From contig JAUYKX010000276.1 of assembly GCA_030699055.1 (NCBI GenBank), positions 1 through 9,401 on the forward strand: 9,401 nucleotides of DNA, read 5' to 3'. Below, piece after piece: positions 6,778 to 9,401 of this stretch (the stretch's first letter is position 1; every line of letters starts with the position of its first letter). The notes under the pieces are model-generated. The model did not search any database. It had not been told where the DNA came from and was given only the letters and a program-made list of their open reading frames with translations. This DNA comes from Candidatus Nanopelagicales bacterium (GTDB taxonomy: Bacteria > Actinomycetota > Actinomycetes > S36-B12 > UBA10799). The translations under genes were made by a program, and so were the position numbers.

Positions 6778-6927
6778 ATGAAACACGCCGTTCTCAGAAG
6801 TGATAGGTTCCCTCTCCGCAGGTTCTCCGTCTGCGGACCCGGGGTGGCGCAGCATCGGGGAAGAGCGCAGGCCACAATGGTCCACACGGGGAACACCCCT
6901 CGAGCTACTGGGATCGATCTTGAATGA
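6778..6927 (+). CDS. Possible 49-residue leader ORF overlapping the crp start
   Basis: The ATG at 6778 follows AGAGGA at optimal spacing, and the frame closes at TGA 6925-6927, eight bases into crp (TTG at 6920). Such an arrangement could couple crp translation to passage through the leader. The peptide (starting MKHAVLRSDRFPLRR) resembles nothing I know. Its codon choice is not clearly coding: third positions are mixed and AGA and AGG occur. A seven-base-pair hairpin lies inside it. It may be only untranslated leader; I list it because the start signal is better than that of crp itself. Confidence 0.28.
   Translation: MKHAVLRSDRFPLRRFSVCGPGVAQHRGRAQATMVHTGNTPRATGIDLE
6815..6837 (+). promoter_or_regulatory. 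Hairpin in the rsiG-crp intergenic leader
   Basis: TCCGCAG (6815-6821) and CTGCGGA (6831-6837) are perfectly complementary around a nine-base loop. No T-run follows, so it is not a classical intrinsic terminator. It could be a weak stop after rsiG or a structure in the crp leader. A TAGGTT at 6804-6809 fits an actinobacterial -10 box, but I find no good -35. Confidence 0.4.
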
Positions 6928-7594
6928 TGTCTTGAACAGCGCCCCGATGTTCACGGCGCTGGACGCCGAAGCAGCCGCCGCCCTCCGGAACTCCATGGAC
7001 GAGGTGAGATTGCGCAAGGGCACCATCCTGTTCCGGGAAGGGGATGCGGGCGACCGGCTCTATGTGATCACGGATGGGAAGATCAAACTGGGTCAGACGG
7101 CTCCCGACGGGCGGGAAAGCCTGCTGGCGATCCTTGGCCCCGGGGAGATGTTCGGCGAGTTGTCGCTGTTCGATCCCGGCCCGCGCACGGCGACCGCTGC
7201 GGCTCTGACCGACACTACGCTCATGGGGCTCGGGCATCAGGCTCTTCGCCCCTGGCTGGCGGGGCGGCCGGGGGTCTCCGAAGCGCTATTGCGCTCCTTG
7301 GCCCAGCGACTCCGGCGAACCAACGACCAGATGGCCGACCTCGTGTTTTCCGACGTGCCCGGCCGGGTCGCCAAGACCTTGCTCGAGTTGGGAGAAAAGT
7401 TCGGCGAACCGCTTCCGGACGGTCTCCATGTCACCCACGACATGACCCAGGAAGAACTCGCCCAACTGGTCGGGGCATCGCGGGAAACCGTCAACAAGGC
7501 ACTCGCCGACTTTGCCGCCCGCAGCTGGATCAGACTGGAACCGCGCTCCGTCGTGCTTCTGGACCGTGATCGACTCGAGCGCCGTTCGCGCTAG
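6920..7594 (+). CDS. crp: Crp/Fnr-family transcription regulator (cAMP receptor protein)
   Basis: A 224-residue protein, the same length as M. tuberculosis CRP (Rv3676). The cyclic-nucleotide domain spans about 8-115, with the phosphate-binding cassette FGELSLFDPGPRTA (E80, R89, T90). The long dimer helix carries LRRTNDQMADLVF (T134-N135, which contact cAMP in CRPs). VTHDMTQEELAQLVGASRETVNKAL (about 171-195) contains the helix-turn-helix, with SRETVNKAL as the recognition helix. It would be a global regulator binding TGTGA-N6-TCACA-type sites. I chose the TTG at 6920 because it reproduces the family N-terminus (LNDVLNSAPMF) and length; GGGA at 6910-6913 is its only ribosome site. The open frame begins at GTG 6800, but those 40 codons show no family resemblance. 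The stop shares CTAG with the convergent downstream gene. Confidence 0.96.
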   Translation: MNDVLNSAPMFTALDAEAAAALRNSMDEVRLRKGTILFREGDAGDRLYVITDGKIKLGQTAPDGRESLLAILGPGEMFGELSLFDPGPRTATAAALTDTTLMGLGHQALRPWLAGRPGVSEALLRSLAQRLRRTNDQMADLVFSDVPGRVAKTLLELGEKFGEPLPDGLHVTHDMTQEELAQLVGASRETVNKALADFAARSWIRLEPRSVVLLDRDRLERRSR

Positions 7595-8421
7595 TCCCTG
7601 TCGACAGACTGGTCTTCCTCCGGTCCGAACAGGTAGGCCAATTGCGCCCGGACACTCGCTCGGGCAGCGGGCCACAGCACGCGCGGTACATCGGAGTACA
7701 CCATTTCGACCACATCGGTCGCCAGCCGTGCGCGAGCTTCCCGATCCGGCGAAGGCACTGATCCAAGTTCGCCAACCGCCTCGCGAACCTGCTCCAGCCG
7801 TTCGGCCCGGTGCCTGAGGTAGCCGTCAATCGCGGCAACCGGCCGGGTCAGTGGCGGCCCGTGGCCCGGAAGCAAAACCTCCAGCCGCCTGCGCTCAGCC
7901 AGATCCCGCAAGCGGCGGAGCGACTCCAGATACTCCCCCAGGTCCCCGTCGGGATAGGCGATCACCGCCGTCCCGCGACCCAAGATCGTGTCACCGGTGA
8001 TCAACGCGCAACTGCGCGCGACCAGCAGGGACACCGAATCGCTCGAGTGACCGGGAGTATCCACGACTTCCAACTCGATGCCGCCCACATCAATCACCTG
8101 ACCGACGGTCAATACCTCACAGTCCACTCTCCGGGACAGTTCCGCCGCACCTTCCGCGTGGTCCGGGTGACCGTGGGTGAGAACGATGGCGGCGATCCGG
8201 CGCCCCTGTTCGCCGGTGCGATTCTCGATCGCGGCCAGGTGCGATTCGACGGCGGGACCGGGGTCGACCACCACGGCCGCCTCAGAGCCCGGCGCCCCGA
8301 TAATCCACGTGTTGGTCCCTTCCAGGGTGAGTGGCCCGGGATTCGGCGCCAACACGCAAGTCAGGTCCGGGCCGACTCCACCGCCGGTCCAGGGCACCAT
8401 CGAATCACTCGATTCGCTCAC
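7591..8421 (-). CDS. Metallo-beta-lactamase-fold hydrolase (LACTB2-like)
   Basis: A 276-residue MBL-fold protein with the full metal-binding set: THGHPDH (H83, H85, D87, H88), PGHSSDS (H125), GDT (D144) and LLPGHG (H187). PNPGPLTLEGTNTWIIG near the N-terminus and the C-terminal helical extension (about 195-265) are typical of the LACTB2/glyoxalase-II-like group; the M. tuberculosis counterpart beside crp is Rv3677c. The substrate is unknown; members include thioesterases and RNases. The start is decided by a strong GGAGGTGA at 8429-8436, which places the GTG at 8421 at a spacing of seven bases; the GTG at 8430 lies inside that Shine-Dalgarno and is unlikely. It is the last gene of a leftward RidA-Nudix-MBL operon, 45 bases after the Nudix stop. 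Its TAG stop overlaps crp's on the other strand. Confidence 0.93.
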   Translation of the reverse strand: MSESSDSMVPWTGGGVGPDLTCVLAPNPGPLTLEGTNTWIIGAPGSEAAVVVDPGPAVESHLAAIENRTGEQGRRIAAIVLTHGHPDHAEGAAELSRRVDCEVLTVGQVIDVGGIELEVVDTPGHSSDSVSLLVARSCALITGDTILGRGTAVIAYPDGDLGEYLESLRRLRDLAERRRLEVLLPGHGPPLTRPVAAIDGYLRHRAERLEQVREAVGELGSVPSPDREARARLATDVVEMVYSDVPRVLWPAARASVRAQLAYLFGPEEDQSVDRD

Positions 8422-8428
8422 GATGGTC

Positions 8429-8436
8429 ACCTCCGA
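8429..8436 (-). promoter_or_regulatory. Strong Shine-Dalgarno GGAGGTGA deciding the MBL gene start
   Basis: Read on the minus strand, GGAGGTGA is a full match to the 16S anti-Shine-Dalgarno complement. It precedes the GTG at 8421 by seven bases and contains within itself the longer in-frame GTG (8430), so the shorter start is favoured. Confidence 0.8.
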
Positions 8437-8466
8437 TGCGACACCGCCCGAGCGGGTCGGGAAAGT

Positions 8467-9291
8467 TCACGACCCCCCGACCAGGTCGATCTGTTCACGC
8501 GTCCGAGCATCAACCATGACCCACAAGATGCCTTCTGGGGAGGACGGTTCGTTTCGAGGCACGGGGAGCAACGGTCGCACCCGCGCGGCACCGGCCCTGA
8601 CGACTGATTCATGAGCGGACAACCCCGCTTCGGCGTACTCGGCAAACTGCCTCACGACCACGGCGGTCGGGGGGAGCATGGCCATCTCCCCGGCCAGGTG
8701 CATCCTCAGTGCTTCACCCGGTCTGATCCAGTGGGCCGCATCGGACTCCCCATTCACGGCCGGGGGAGGGCCGACGGCACCGATCACCGTCGCGTAGAAC
8801 CTGGTGTCGTACCGCCTTGGTTCCACTTCCGGTGTCACCCAATGAGCGATGTAATCGAGTGACCGAGGATCACCGATCTGGTACCCGGTCTCCTCCGCCG
8901 TCTCGCGCACAGCGGCGACTCGGGCCGGTAGAACGTCGAGTCCGAAACAGTCATCAAGGTCGTCACAACACGCCAGGTGGGCATCCGCCGCGACTTCGGC
9001 ATGGTCCTGTTGCAGCCATCGCGCCTGGTCGTGGTCACCATCCTCGACAACGCCGCCGGGAAACACATGCATTCGCGGCGCGAAGACCATGGTTGCGGGT
9101 CGACGCTGGAGCAGCAGCTCGAACGTCTGACCGGTGGAACGCAGTAGCGCCACCGTGGCAGCCGACCGCGGTTCCACGATCTCGAAACCACCCGGCCCGG
9201 CGTCCAGCAGTTGTCTCGCCCGTTCGAGCAGAGACCTCGGCATCGCCATCCCGCCCTCTGCCCGGCGAACCTCGGCCCCCTCGTCGTTCAT
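8467..9291 (-). CDS. Nudix hydrolase with an insertion inside the Nudix box (NUDT19-like)
   Basis: A 274-residue Nudix protein. The first half of the Nudix box, MHVFPGGVVEDGD, is at 74-86. The catalytic half, RETAEETG (129-136), comes about 35 residues later than in a canonical box. The insert (about 87-122) is acidic and holds three cysteines (C108, C109, C115). A split box of this type is known from NUDT19-like CoA diphosphatases, so CoA or acyl-CoA is a possible substrate, by inference only. YIAHWVTPEVEPRRYDTRFYATVI is typical of that branch. Downstream are a helical region and a C-terminal strand (ILWVMVDA). The ATG at 9291 overlaps the RidA stop (ATGA) but has no clear Shine-Dalgarno; ATGs at 9249 or 9243, preceded by AGAGGGCGGG, are realistic alternatives that do not affect the domain. 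Confidence 0.87.
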   Translation of the reverse strand: MNDEGAEVRRAEGGMAMPRSLLERARQLLDAGPGGFEIVEPRSAATVALLRSTGQTFELLLQRRPATMVFAPRMHVFPGGVVEDGDHDQARWLQQDHAEVAADAHLACCDDLDDCFGLDVLPARVAAVRETAEETGYQIGDPRSLDYIAHWVTPEVEPRRYDTRFYATVIGAVGPPPAVNGESDAAHWIRPGEALRMHLAGEMAMLPPTAVVVRQFAEYAEAGLSAHESVVRAGAARVRPLLPVPRNEPSSPEGILWVMVDARTREQIDLVGGS

Positions 9292-9401
9292 GACCGTTCA
9301 CTGATCTCGAGTACGAGGTCCAGTTCCACCGGCGCGTTCAGCGGCAAGCCGGCGACGCCGACTGCCGACCGGGCATGGGCTCGGCCGAACACCTCCCGCA
9401 G
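9288..9401 (-). CDS. RidA/YjgF-family protein, C-terminal fragment
   Basis: The last 37 residues of a gene that begins beyond the window. ARSAVGVAGLPLNAPVELDLVLEI matches the C-terminus of RidA/YjgF/Rid proteins, including the conserved Arg of the R-x-x-V-G-V stretch and the final strand. RidA proteins hydrolyse reactive enamines and imines from amino-acid metabolism; some relatives do other chemistry, and the fragment cannot tell which. The position upstream of the MBL gene matches Rv3678c in M. tuberculosis. Its TGA overlaps the ATG of the next gene, so it heads or belongs to the leftward RidA-Nudix-MBL operon. Confidence 0.85.
   Translation of the reverse strand: MREVFGRAHARSAVGVAGLPLNAPVELDLVLEISERS

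Noticed and set aside
6815..6837. Intrinsic terminator after rsiG
   Set aside because: The hairpin has no following T-run, so it is listed only as a hairpin of uncertain role.

Overview
The window is from a high-GC Gram-positive genome, almost certainly an actinomycete. It is gene-dense and G/C-rich at third codon positions. Genes overlap through GTGA or ATGA junctions, and GTG and TTG starts are used. Its gene order follows a conserved actinobacterial neighbourhood, best known to me from the Mycobacterium tuberculosis acs-ephE-marP-nth-crp region and the matching Streptomyces region. I cannot assign a genus.

Layout, left to right. (1) A + strand run, 1-3464: the C-terminal part of acetyl-CoA synthetase, NhaA Na+/H+ antiporter, a small two-helix 'phage holin family' membrane protein, and an EphE-like alpha/beta hydrolase that lacks a usual nucleophile. 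(2) A - strand operon, 6000-3441 (transcribed leftwards): endonuclease III (nth), a CoA-pyrophosphatase-type Nudix hydrolase and the MarP membrane serine protease, joined by 4-base start/stop overlaps. The marP 3' end overlaps the hydrolase gene convergently by 24 bp. (3) A divergent control region, 6001-6185. (4) A + strand pair, 6186-7594: an RsiG-type c-di-GMP-responsive anti-sigma factor, then the cAMP-receptor-type regulator Crp. A 158-base leader between them holds a hairpin and a possible small ORF. (5) A second - strand operon, 9401-7591: a RidA-family protein (only its C-terminus is inside), a Nudix hydrolase with a split Nudix box, and a metallo-beta-lactamase-fold hydrolase. This last gene shares its stop position with crp on the opposite strand (CTAG).

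Most genes are housekeeping or stress functions: acetate activation, ion homeostasis, periplasmic acid/oxidative stress protease, base-excision repair, and cleanup of nucleotides and reactive metabolites. The most notable feature is the regulatory pair. The small protein upstream of crp carries the c-di-GMP signature E-x3-S-x2-R-x3-Q-x3-D exactly once, and a second time with Gln replaced by His. It is therefore an RsiG family member, known in Streptomyces as the WhiG anti-sigma factor, sitting next to a cAMP receptor. A weak WhiG/FliA-like promoter match lies upstream of it. Other points worth a second look are the Nth with three altered motif positions, the hydrolase without a nucleophile, and a 15-bp tandem duplication at the nth/Nudix junction. 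I saw no mobile elements, CRISPR arrays, rRNA or tRNA genes.
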